In this document: positions 43,330 through 50,776 of the stretch, piece by piece
How the letters are laid out: the number at the start of each line of letters is the position of its first letter
Position numbering within the stretch: the stretch's first letter is position 1
NCBI GenBank assembly: GCA_052298855.1
Contig: DAVZXP010000006.1
Span: 62,001-126,000 of the forward strand
Source of the DNA: Fimenecus sp052298855
GTDB lineage: Bacteria > Bacillota > Clostridia > Oscillospirales > Acutalibacteraceae
Length of the DNA stretch: 64,000 bases
Direction: 5' to 3'
Notes under the pieces: generated by a model
Told to the model about the DNA's origin: nothing
Database searches by the model: none
What the model saw: only the letters and a program-made list of their open reading frames with translations
Made by a program: the position numbers and the translations under genes

Positions 43330-44535
43330 ATGAACAAAAAAATATCGGTGGGCGTATCTGTTGCGATAACGCTCGTTGCGGTTGCGATTACCGTTGCCGT
43401 TACAATGTCCGTATCAATGAGAACCTACAACAGCCTCATTAAGGACTTGCCAAACAGGGCGCAGATGTATTCGTATATTTCGGAAATTGACAATATAGTA
43501 AGAACAAACTATTACGGCTCAATAAACGAAATGCTTTTGAATACCGAGCTTTCAGGCGGATATGCTTCGGGACTCGGCGACAAGTACAGCAAATACCTTA
43601 CCGCTGCCGAGTATGAAACGTATAAGAACGAGCTTAACGGCGAAAAGGTCGGAATAGGCATTATTGCTTATTATGACGAAACGGAAACAGCTATTTATGC
43701 GGCGGAGGTTTCCGAAAATTCACCTGCTGCGCAAAGCGGTATTTCAAAGGGCGACAAGATAATCGAAATTGACGAAGAGCCTGTTACCGCATACAACTAT
43801 AACGAGCTTATGGATAAGCTTACGGGCGGAAAGCTCACAAGCGTTACGGTTCGTTTTGTGCACGACGGCGTAGAGCAATCTGTCGGTGTTGTAAAGGGCT
43901 ACAGCGCACAGTCTGTTTATTACAGTGCAAACGGTTCGGTCGGATATGTTAAAATTACCGACTTCTATTCGACAACGGCTTCACAGCTTAAAAAAGCTAT
44001 AAATGAGCTTTCAAAACAGAATGTTACAAGCGTTATCTTTGATTTAAGAGGCACTTCAAACGGAACAATCGAATATGCGGCTAAAACACTTGACGTTTTG
44101 GTTCCCGTTGCGAGTGAGGGCAGCGGTGCGATAGCAACGGCTCTCGATAAGGACGGTAATATTACCGATACATTTACCACGGATGCGGATAGCGTTTCAA
44201 TGCAGATGATGGTGCTTGTAAACAATCAGACCTCGGGGCCTGCGGAGCTTTTTGCCTGTGACTTGAGGGACTTCGGAAAGGCTCAGCTGGTCGGCACTAC
44301 AACTAACGGAAACGGAACTATGCAAAAGGCATATCAGTTGAGCGACGGCGGTGCAATTATCCTTACCGTTGCGGAGATTAAGCCTTATGTCAGCGCATCT
44401 TATAATTCTGTTGGCGTGATTCCTGACTTTGAGGTCAAGCTTGACTCGCAAAAGGAAGCGAAGCTTGCAATTCTCTCGCAAGAGGACGACGACCAATATA
44501 AGAAGGCTTATGACGTTCTTGTCGGCGAAAATTAA
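43330..44535 (+). CDS. PDZ-S41 protein, probably catalytically inactive
   Basis: 401 residues of the C-terminal-processing peptidase (CtpA) family. An N-terminal membrane anchor (about 8-28), a PDZ domain (about 100-185, with SPAAQSGISKGDKIIEIDEE) and an S41 domain follow in order. In active CtpA the Ser-Lys dyad is 25 residues apart. Here the two aligned positions are Gly303 (in TSGPAE) and Asn328 (in NGNGTMQ, normally FGKG). It is therefore probably a pseudoprotease or scaffold, although Ser302 lies next to the active-site position. It sits 16 bases after the M23 gene, as active Ctp proteases that control M23 enzymes do elsewhere (inference). Confidence 0.85.
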   Translation: MNKKISVGVSVAITLVAVAITVAVTMSVSMRTYNSLIKDLPNRAQMYSYISEIDNIVRTNYYGSINEMLLNTELSGGYASGLGDKYSKYLTAAEYETYKNELNGEKVGIGIIAYYDETETAIYAAEVSENSPAAQSGISKGDKIIEIDEEPVTAYNYNELMDKLTGGKLTSVTVRFVHDGVEQSVGVVKGYSAQSVYYSANGSVGYVKITDFYSTTASQLKKAINELSKQNVTSVIFDLRGTSNGTIEYAAKTLDVLVPVASEGSGAIATALDKDGNITDTFTTDADSVSMQMMVLVNNQTSGPAELFACDLRDFGKAQLVGTTTNGNGTMQKAYQLSDGGAIILTVAEIKPYVSASYNSVGVIPDFEVKLDSQKEAKLAILSQEDDDQYKKAYDVLVGEN

Positions 44536-44548
44536 CATTTTATTAAAG

Positions 44549-44583
44549 CACCTTGCATACAATTTCGTATGCGAGGTGTTTTT
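44549..44583 (+). terminator. Terminator whose 3' arm is the next gene's ribosome-binding site
   Basis: A 12-bp stem CACCTTGCATAC/GTATGCGAGGTG (44549-44560/44567-44578), with one T-G pair, then TTTTT, then ATG 44584. GAGGTG in the 3' arm is the only Shine-Dalgarno sequence for this ATG. The geometry is identical to 23401-23436. Confidence 0.8.
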
Positions 44584-45384
44584 ATGTTTGCCGTGTTGAA
44601 AATAATTTCCGAAGAAAAATCCTTATTAAAGAGAATTAAGTGCTTTTTCTCTCCGCCGTCTCCGATACTTGAAAGGGTCAATGTCAAGGGTGCCGCACCG
44701 TTTTATAAACTTGAAATCTATGAAAAGCAGTGCGGAAAGGACTGTTGTGAAGTAGCAAGAATGCTCGGCTTATGCTCAAAGGCGGTTATTTTGGCTGACG
44801 GCACGGACGCTTCAAAGACAGGTAAACTAAAAATATACAAGCCTTCTGTTTTACCGAATATAATGACAATAAATTCGGCGGAAAATAATCTTGAAAATAA
44901 AGAATATAATAAAGCTGGTTTTACGCTCGGGATAAGAGATGAAAAAGGCGCTTTTTCGCAGTATCTTGAAAAATTCGTAAATCTTGCAGGGGAAATACGT
45001 GTGTTTACAAAAAACGAATTTGCCTACAAAAACGTATGCCAAAAAATATATGAAAAATACGGCTTGTCGGTGATTGTTATAAGCAATGAGCAAGGACTTT
45101 CAAGGTGCGATATGATAATTTCGCCCGAAAATGTTTTTAACCGATATTTCAACAACTGTATTCTTGAAAAGTGCGGCGAAAACGGATATAACATATTGAA
45201 GGGAGAAGGGATAACCTTGCCGAAATATCCCGAAAGCCTGTTGCCTGTCGGCGTCGATAAGCTTACCTTTGCCTCGGCGCTTTATGAGGCTTGTGCACTC
45301 AAAAGTCTTTCCGAGCTCAAATATGATAAAATGAATGTAACATTTGAAAATGTTTTTCCGTTCGGCTCTATTGACATTAAATGA
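44584..45384 (+). CDS. Unknown protein, 266 residues
   Basis: I do not recognise this family. It has no signal peptide or clear membrane helix. Two Cys-rich spots appear early (EKQCGKDCCEVARMLGLC, about 43-60). The middle and C-terminal parts have alternating strands and helices with IRVFTKN and SVIVIS segments, reminiscent of a Rossmann-like fold. The C-terminal half ends with a helical FASALYEACALKSLSEL stretch. The start at 44584 is preferred over ATG 44569, because the latter lies in the hairpin loop region with no Shine-Dalgarno sequence. It could be expressed only when the hairpin is unfolded. Confidence 0.65.
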   Translation: MFAVLKIISEEKSLLKRIKCFFSPPSPILERVNVKGAAPFYKLEIYEKQCGKDCCEVARMLGLCSKAVILADGTDASKTGKLKIYKPSVLPNIMTINSAENNLENKEYNKAGFTLGIRDEKGAFSQYLEKFVNLAGEIRVFTKNEFAYKNVCQKIYEKYGLSVIVISNEQGLSRCDMIISPENVFNRYFNNCILEKCGENGYNILKGEGITLPKYPESLLPVGVDKLTFASALYEACALKSLSELKYDKMNVTFENVFPFGSIDIK

Positions 45385-45399
45385 AATTTCCCGTATAAT
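45371..45399 (+). promoter_or_regulatory. Promoter of greA
   Basis: A consensus TTGACA (45371-45376), 17 bp, TATAAT (45394-45399), overlapping the end of the upstream gene. Confidence 0.88.
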
Positions 45400-45442
45400 A
45401 TTCATTTGTATATGGGCAAAAGCCGAAAGGAGTTTTAACAAT

Positions 45443-45910
45443 ATGTTACAGGAAACTTTGCTTAATGCCGAGGGCTATAAAGAATTACAGGACGAGCTTG
45501 AAAACTTAAAAACCGTCGGACGTAAAGAAGCTGCGGAAAAAATCAAGGTTGCAAGAAGCTACGGCGACCTTTCAGAGAACGCTGAGTATGATGAGGCAAT
45601 GAGCGATCAGGCAAAGCTTGAGGCACGCATCAATGAGCTTGAAAATATGCTCAAAAACGCTAAGGTATTTGACGAGTCCTCATTGAGCAAGGACGTCATT
45701 CACATTGGCTCAAACGTTGTAATCGTTGATGACAAGAAAAATGAATTTTCATATAAGATTGTCGGCTATGCACAGGCTGATCCCGATGCAGGCAAGATTT
45801 CTGACGAGTCTCCAGTCGGCAAGGCTCTTTTGGGTAAAAAGGTCGGCGACGACGTTCAGGTAGAAGCACCTATCGGTATTCGTAGCTTTACAGTTAAGGC
45901 TATTTCATAA
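45443..45910 (+). CDS. greA: Transcription elongation factor GreA
   Basis: 155 residues. The N-terminal coiled coil carries the catalytic tip ARSYGDLSENAEYDEA, whose acidic residues stimulate RNA cleavage by backtracked RNA polymerase. The C-terminal FKBP-like domain follows, with SPVGKALLGKKVGDDVQVEAP. The start at 45443 follows AAAGGAG. Its order ahead of lysS is a common Firmicute arrangement. Confidence 0.96.
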   Translation: MLQETLLNAEGYKELQDELENLKTVGRKEAAEKIKVARSYGDLSENAEYDEAMSDQAKLEARINELENMLKNAKVFDESSLSKDVIHIGSNVVIVDDKKNEFSYKIVGYAQADPDAGKISDESPVGKALLGKKVGDDVQVEAPIGIRSFTVKAIS

Positions 45911-45922
45911 AAATAAAATACT

Positions 45923-45950
45923 CGGGCGGCAAGTCCGCCCATATTTTTTA
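45923..45950 (+). terminator. Hairpin terminator between greA and lysS
   Basis: A 6-bp stem GGGCGG/CCGCCC (45923-45928/45934-45939), followed by ATATTTTTT. Confidence 0.75.
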
Positions 45951-45969
45951 GTAAATCGGAAGTGAAAAT

Positions 45970-47901
45970 ATGGCACAGACAAACAATCAGAACAATTCGG
46001 CTCAGCAGGATGTTAATGAGCTTCGTCAAATCAGATTTGACAAATTAAAAGAATTGCAGGATGCGGGCAACGATCCCTTTGTTATTACAAAGTACGATGT
46101 TACTCATCACAGCACAGATATTAAAGAAAATTTTGACTCTCTTGAGGGCAAGACCGTTACCGTTGCAGGCAGACTTATGTCAAAGCGTGTAATGGGTAAG
46201 GCTTCGTTTTGCAATATTCAGGACTTAAAGGGCAATATTCAGTCTTATGTAGCAAGAGATTGCATAGGCGAAGAGGAATATAAGGCATTTAAAAAAATGG
46301 ATATCGGCGATATTGTCGGTCTTAAAGGTGAAGTTTTCAAGACTAAAACGGGCGAGATTTCTCTCCACGCTTCTGAACTTGTGCTTCTCTCAAAGAGCCT
46401 TCAGATTTTGCCCGAGAAGTTCCACGGACTTACAAATACAGACACAAGATACCGTCAGAGATATATTGACCTTATTATGAACGCTGAGTCAAAACAGACC
46501 TTTATCAACCGTTCAAAGATAATCAGCACTATTCGCCGTTATCTTGATTCACAGGGCTTTATGGAGGTTGAAACCCCCATGCTCGTTCCCAATGCGGGCG
46601 GTGCGGCTGCAAGACCGTTCGAAACGCATTTCAACGCTCTTGACGAGGATGTTAAGCTTCGTATTTCACTTGAGCTTTACCTTAAAAGACTTATTGTCGG
46701 CGGTATGGAGAGAGTTTACGAAATCGGCAGAGTTTTCCGTAATGAGGGACTTGATACAAGACACAATCCCGAGTTTACACTTATGGAGCTTTATCAGGCT
46801 TACACCGATTATCACGGTATGATGGACCTTACAGAAAATCTTTACAGATTTGTAGCACAAGAGGTTCTCGGTACTACGAAAATCACTTATAACGGTATCG
46901 AAATGGATCTCGGCAAGCCGTTTGAGAGAATAACTATGCTTGACGCCGTTAAAAAGTATTCGGGCGTTGACTTTAACAAGATTGAAACGCTTGAGCAGGC
47001 GAGAGCCGTTGCAAAAGAGCATCATGTTGAATACGAAGAAAGACACAAGAAGGGCGACATTCTCAACCTCTTCTTTGAGGAATTTGTCGAGGAGCACCTT
47101 GTTCAGCCGACATTTGTAATGGATCACCCGATTGAGATTTCTCCGCTTACAAAGAAAAAGCCCGAAAATCCCGACTATGTTGAGCGTTTTGAGTTCTTTA
47201 TGAACGGTTGGGAAATGGCAAACGCTTATTCGGAGCTTAATGATCCGATTGACCAGCGTGAACGCTTTAAGGCACAGGAAGAATTGCTTGCACAGGGCGA
47301 CGAAGAGGCTAACCACACCGACGAGGACTTCCTTTATGCACTTGAACTCGGTATGCCTCCCACAGGCGGTATCGGCTTCGGTATCGACAGAATGGTTATG
47401 CTTCTTACCGATTCTCCCGCAATCCGTGATGTTTTGCTCTTCCCCACGATGAAATCGCTTGATTCGGGCAAAAAAGCAAGCAAAGCACCTGTATCCGAAG
47501 CAGCAGAAAAACCTGTTGAAAAGATTGATTTCTCAAATGTAAAGATTGAGCCAATTTTTGAAGAAATGGTAGATTTCGACACATTTGCAAAATCTGATTT
47601 CCGTGCAGTTAAGATTTTGGCTTGCGAAGCAGTATCGAAGTCAAAGAAGCTTCTGAAGTTTACATTAGATGACGGTGAACGCAAAGACCGTGTGATTTTA
47701 AGCGGTATTCACGAGTATTACGAGCCGGAAGAACTGGTTGGTAAGACTGCAATCGCTATCGTGAACCTGCCACCGAGAAATATGATGGGAATTGATTCCG
47801 AGGGTATGCTGATTTCAGCAGTACACGAGGAAGACGGTCACGAAGGACTGAACCTTCTGATGGTAAATGACAGAATTCCGGCAGGTGCAAAGCTCTATTA
47901 A
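45970..47901 (+). CDS. lysS: Lysyl-tRNA synthetase fused to a tRNA-binding domain
   Basis: 643 residues. The class II LysRS core (about 1-494) has the OB anticodon-binding domain (VTVAGRLMSKRVMGKASF), motif 2 in VFRNEGLDTRHNPEFT, and motif 3 GIGFGIDRMVMLL. A Lys/Ala/Glu linker (about 497-530) leads to a C-terminal EMAPII/Trbp111-type tRNA-binding domain (about 534-643: FAKSDFRAVKILACEAV...KLLKFTLDDG...PPRNMMGIDSEGM). That domain is usual on methionyl-, not lysyl-, tRNA synthetases. It probably raises affinity for tRNA. Codon choice appears to shift at about 47,500 in the fused part. The gene lies directly beside the cassette-like array. Confidence 0.95.
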   Translation: MAQTNNQNNSAQQDVNELRQIRFDKLKELQDAGNDPFVITKYDVTHHSTDIKENFDSLEGKTVTVAGRLMSKRVMGKASFCNIQDLKGNIQSYVARDCIGEEEYKAFKKMDIGDIVGLKGEVFKTKTGEISLHASELVLLSKSLQILPEKFHGLTNTDTRYRQRYIDLIMNAESKQTFINRSKIISTIRRYLDSQGFMEVETPMLVPNAGGAAARPFETHFNALDEDVKLRISLELYLKRLIVGGMERVYEIGRVFRNEGLDTRHNPEFTLMELYQAYTDYHGMMDLTENLYRFVAQEVLGTTKITYNGIEMDLGKPFERITMLDAVKKYSGVDFNKIETLEQARAVAKEHHVEYEERHKKGDILNLFFEEFVEEHLVQPTFVMDHPIEISPLTKKKPENPDYVERFEFFMNGWEMANAYSELNDPIDQRERFKAQEELLAQGDEEANHTDEDFLYALELGMPPTGGIGFGIDRMVMLLTDSPAIRDVLLFPTMKSLDSGKKASKAPVSEAAEKPVEKIDFSNVKIEPIFEEMVDFDTFAKSDFRAVKILACEAVSKSKKLLKFTLDDGERKDRVILSGIHEYYEPEELVGKTAIAIVNLPPRNMMGIDSEGMLISAVHEEDGHEGLNLLMVNDRIPAGAKLY

Positions 47902-47938
47902 GAAGTACCGTTTTACCCAATAAAACGGGATGTACTTC
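47902..47938 (+). terminator. Hairpin after lysS
   Basis: GAAGTAC-CGTTTTA (47902-47915) pairs with TAAAACG and GTACTTC (47921-47927/47932-47938), separated by a four-base bulge. No T-tract follows, so termination is uncertain. Confidence 0.55.
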
Positions 47939-47960
47939 ATTTGTGAAAAAGCTCTGAAAA

Positions 47961-47996
47961 TACACAAATACACCAAATTTACACCAAATGGTGCTT
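47961..47996. repeat. Short direct repeats at the left edge of the array
   Basis: TACACAAA, then two TACACCAAAT copies 11 bp apart (47969-47978, 47980-47989), the second running into the palindrome CACCAAATGGTG. Such spacing resembles binding sites near recombination junctions, but no recombinase is present. Confidence 0.4.
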
Positions 47997-48019
47997 GAAA
48001 CGGTGCAGAGCCTTAAAAA

Positions 48020-48090
48020 TCGCATATTTTAAAGATATATGGGCAGTTCCATTGCGGAATTGCCCATTTTCAGAAAGAAAAAGATAAATT
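48020..48090 (+). repeat. Array repeat R0 (left half-repeat, hairpin B only)
   Basis: Hairpin B is GGGCAGTTCC/GGAATTGCCC (48041-48050/48056-48065), then ATTTTC. It has a shortened version of the spacer (TTAAAGATATATGGGC) and lacks hairpin A and the TTGTGC box. Confidence 0.65.
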
Positions 48091-48113
48091 GGTATTTATA
48101 AAGGAGAATATTG

Positions 48114-48716
48114 ATGAAACTATTTTTATGTTCGCACTTTTCAAGTGTGGGAAGTCTGATAAAGGAAGAAATTGAAAATAAGAAAGTCGCATTTATTCCA
48201 ACAGCTTCGCTGCGTGAAGGCTACACCGGTTATGTCGGCTCGGCTCGAAAATTATTCAAAAAGTTGGGAGCAATCGTAACTGAAATTGATATTTCAACGG
48301 AGGCTTATTCAACGATACAGTCTGTTTTTGAAGAAGCAGATGTGATATATTTTACCGGCGGAAATTCTTTCTTTCTTATGGACCAGCTCCGTAAAACGGG
48401 AACTGATGGGCTGCTGAAAAAGGAATTGGCAAATGGAAAATTGATGATCGGCGAGTCGGCAGGCGCAATTATATGCGCTCCAAGCATCCAATATATCGAG
48501 CAAATGGATGAAAAGCCGGAGGACTACTCACAAGAAGATGATGCAGGGCTTGATTTGATTGATTTCTATGTTCTTCCGCATTATCTTACAGCACCATTTA
48601 AGAAAGTTACCGAGAAAATAATGACTGAGTTTTCGGATTTGAATCTATGCCCAATTAACAACCGTCAGGGAATTGTAATTGATGGTGAAGATTCAAAGGT
48701 TATTTGCAAAGACTAA
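48114..48716 (+). CDS. Peptidase E-like (S51) protein, array gene 1
   Basis: 200 residues of the class I glutamine-amidotransferase-like peptidase S51 family. It has the nucleophile elbow GESAGAIIC (about 115-123), YFTGGNSFFL before it, and YVLPHYL after it. Family members are dipeptidases preferring N-terminal Asp, or cyanophycinases; the exact substrate cannot be told. The start at 48114 follows AAGGAG. It follows half-repeat R0 and precedes R1. Confidence 0.85.
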   Translation: MKLFLCSHFSSVGSLIKEEIENKKVAFIPTASLREGYTGYVGSARKLFKKLGAIVTEIDISTEAYSTIQSVFEEADVIYFTGGNSFFLMDQLRKTGTDGLLKKELANGKLMIGESAGAIICAPSIQYIEQMDEKPEDYSQEDDAGLDLIDFYVLPHYLTAPFKKVTEKIMTEFSDLNLCPINNRQGIVIDGEDSKVICKD

Positions 48717-48724
48717 TTTGAAAA

Positions 48725-48874
48725 TTCCAGTTTGCCAACTTGCCCTTTGAGAGAGGAGAAATCCTTTTCTCAAAAGTTTGTGCGATACTGAATGTTATGT
48801 TAAGATAGCAAGTATAGCGGGCGGGCAATTTCAATCGGAGTTGCCCATTTTTAAAACAAACAGAAATACAAATC
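48725..48874 (+). repeat. Array repeat R1
   Basis: Hairpin A is TTTGAGA/TCTCAAA (about 48746-48774). The putative promoter is TTGTGC (48778-48783), 17 bp, TAAGAT (48801-48806). Hairpin B is GGGCAATTTC/GGAGTTGCCC (48823-48846), followed by ATTTTTAAAA. Confidence 0.85.
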
Positions 48875-48908
48875 GAAAGTTGTTAGGAAAAGGTGAATTA
48901 AAAGGCGA

Positions 48909-49559
48909 ATGGAGCAAAAAAGTAAAAATGCGATTTCAATCATAGGTGGTGCAGATGGTCCTACAAGCATTTTTATAGCAGGACATTCAAAAAAGCAACC
49001 GTTAAAGATTAGAATCAAAAATAGCATATATAGATATAAGAGAAAAAAAGTAGAGAAGACAATAGTTGCAAATCCGCATTCTCTTTCTGAAACAGTGCAG
49101 TATGCAAAAGATAAATACGAATTGACCGAAACTGCTCCCGCTGATAGAGAATATATTGAACAAATAAAATGTCTAAAAGAAAGTTTGATTTTGCAGTATA
49201 AACCGGAACTTTTGGGTGAAATGAAGGATATTCCGGTACCGGATTTTTCTAATGAAGCATCCGTCAAAGAGTATTTGGATAAAATAAAGACTCGAAGTGA
49301 AATGATTGCTGAAATGCCAGATAGTATAATTCCTATGGATTTTCATTTGTATAAAATAAGAATTGATGATGATTTTCTTGAAATGAAGATAGATTATACT
49401 TGGAATATATTTGGAATGTCTTATTCAGGAAATAAGGCGGTAATGAAAAAATTTAAGAAAATATCCGGAGATTTATACAGTTATTACGGTGTTACTGAGG
49501 AAGATATTAAAAATAAGACAAAAAGATATTCATTACTGGTAACGAACTTGAGTTTATAA
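48909..49559 (+). CDS. IGGADGPTSIF-motif protein of unknown function, array gene 2
   Basis: 216 residues. The N-terminus contains ISIIGGADGPTSIFIAG (about 9-25), the exact signature otherwise known from the beta subunit of Na+-translocating decarboxylases. This protein has no membrane helices, however, and is basic in residues 25-50. The remainder is a mixed helical/beta domain ending in YYGVTEEDIKNKTKRY. Similar small proteins with this motif at the N-terminus occur in other Clostridia (recollection), where they are often mis-annotated. It lies between R1 and R2 and is A+T-rich. Confidence 0.7.
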   Translation: MEQKSKNAISIIGGADGPTSIFIAGHSKKQPLKIRIKNSIYRYKRKKVEKTIVANPHSLSETVQYAKDKYELTETAPADREYIEQIKCLKESLILQYKPELLGEMKDIPVPDFSNEASVKEYLDKIKTRSEMIAEMPDSIIPMDFHLYKIRIDDDFLEMKIDYTWNIFGMSYSGNKAVMKKFKKISGDLYSYYGVTEEDIKNKTKRYSLLVTNLSL

Positions 49560-49560
49560 C

Positions 49561-49710
49561 TTCCGGTTTGCCAACTTGCCCTTTGAGAGAGGAGAAATCT
49601 TTTCTCAAAGGGTTGTGCGATACTGAATGTTATGTTAAGATAGCAAGTATGGCGAGTGGGCAATTCCAATCGGTTTTGCACATTTTCTAAAACGAATAGG
49701 AATTGAAATA
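49561..49710 (+). repeat. Array repeat R2 (degenerate hairpin B)
   Basis: Hairpin A is a perfect 10-bp CCCTTTGAGA/TCTCAAAGGG. The putative promoter is TTGTGC (49613-49618), 17 bp, TAAGAT (49636-49641). Hairpin B has decayed (GGGCAA...TTTGCAC, 49658-49681). Confidence 0.82.
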
Positions 49711-49729
49711 AGGGTCGGTAAATACCGTT

Positions 49730-50155
49730 ATGATTAGAGAATTACAAAAAGCGGATATAAACAAAGTCGCAGATATATGGCTTGATACAAATATAAAGGC
49801 ACATTCTTTTATCCCTGCTCAATATTGGAAAGACAATTTTGAATTGGTAAAAGAACTGCTGTTACAGGCTGAAGTCTATGTCTATGAGGAAAATCTGGAA
49901 ATACAAGGCTTTATAGGACTTAACGGCGAATATATTGAGGGCATTTTTGTTTCTGACGAATATCAATCTCAAGGTATAGGTGCACGGTTATTGAATTATA
50001 TAAAAAGCAATAGGGTTAAATTATCTTTAAGTGTGTATCAGAAGAATAGTCGAGCAATATCTTTTTATCAAAGAGAAGAATTTGAAATTCGGTGCGAAGA
50101 TTTAGACGAAGCTACCGGAGAAAAGGAATATGTAATGATTTGGCAACCAAAATAA
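49730..50155 (+). CDS. GNAT acetyltransferase (YjaB-like), array gene 3
   Basis: 141 residues. The GNAT core has GIFVSDEYQSQGIGARLLNYI (Q/RxxGxG/A acetyl-CoA loop) and AISFYQREEFEIRCE. The N-terminus IRELQKADINKVADIWLDTNIKAHSFIPAQYW matches the YjaB/YiaC-like branch. The substrate is unknown; acetyltransferases are typical cargo in gene-cassette arrays. Its ribosome-binding site AAGGG (about 49710) is separated from the ATG by a small hairpin CGGTA/TACCG. The stop is immediately followed by R3. Confidence 0.86.
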   Translation: MIRELQKADINKVADIWLDTNIKAHSFIPAQYWKDNFELVKELLLQAEVYVYEENLEIQGFIGLNGEYIEGIFVSDEYQSQGIGARLLNYIKSNRVKLSLSVYQKNSRAISFYQREEFEIRCEDLDEATGEKEYVMIWQPK

Positions 50156-50294
50156 TAACTTGCCCTTTGAGAGAAGAGAAATCATTTTCTCAAAAGGTTG
50201 TGCGATACTGAATGTTATGTTAAGATAGTAAGTATAGCGAGTGGGCAATCCCGATTGGAATTGCCCATTTTTAAAACAAATAGAAATACAAATA
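50156..50294 (+). repeat. Array repeat R3
   Basis: It starts at the base after the array-gene-3 stop codon. The putative promoter is TTGTGC (50198-50203), 17 bp, TAAGAT (50221-50226). Hairpin B is GGGCAATCCC/GGAATTGCCC (50243-50266). Hairpin A has one mismatch. Confidence 0.85.
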
Positions 50295-50314
50295 GAATGT
50301 TGTAGGTGTTATGA

Positions 50315-50605
50315 ATGAAAAGTAAAAAATTTCCATTTTCAGATGCTCCTAATACAGCGTGCTTTACTTGCTGTCATGTATTAGAGGAAAATAAACCTAT
50401 ATTATATGTTTCTCATGATGAAGATGGATATTGGCAGTTCCTGTGTGGTGGAAACCATAAAGAAGAAGATGCAAGAGTGGTTTCATTAGAATCCATTTTA
50501 AGTATTGATGAAACAATGGGCAATTTAGCAGAATTGGATTATGGTGAATGTGCGGAAGCAGAAAGTGTTACAAGTGATTGGATTGTAAGACGTATGAATA
50601 AATAA
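50315..50605 (+). CDS. Small conserved Cys-containing protein, array gene 4
   Basis: 96 residues, acidic. The N-terminal CFTCCHVLE and DGYWQFLCGGNHKEEDARVVSL recall a family of short hypothetical proteins seen scattered in bacteria (recollection; no function known). The three cysteines in the first 20 residues and the fourth in FLCGG could bind metal. The start at 50315 is preceded by TAGGTG. It lies between R3 and R4. Confidence 0.7.
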   Translation: MKSKKFPFSDAPNTACFTCCHVLEENKPILYVSHDEDGYWQFLCGGNHKEEDARVVSLESILSIDETMGNLAELDYGECAEAESVTSDWIVRRMNK

Positions 50606-50612
50606 AATTTTA

Positions 50613-50760
50613 GTGTGTCAACTTGCCCTTTTAGAGAGGAGAAATTTTTTTCTCAAAAGGTTGTGCGATACTGAATGTTATGTTAAGATAGTAAGTAAAG
50701 CGAGTGGGCAATTCCAGTCGGAGTTGCCCATTTTCTAAAATGAACGGAAATGCAAATCGG
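50613..50760 (+). repeat. Array repeat R4
   Basis: The putative promoter is TTGTGC (50661-50666), 17 bp, TAAGAT (50684-50689). Hairpin B is GGGCAATTCC/GGAGTTGCCC (50706-50729), followed by ATTTTCTAAAA. Hairpin A is weakened (CTTTTAGAGA). Confidence 0.85.
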
Positions 50761-50776
50761 GATTTGGAGAGGCAAC

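Noticed and set aside
46666..47316. Open reading frame of 216 codons on the minus strand
   Set aside because: Shadow of lysS; the sense frame encodes conserved motifs 2 and 3 of LysRS.
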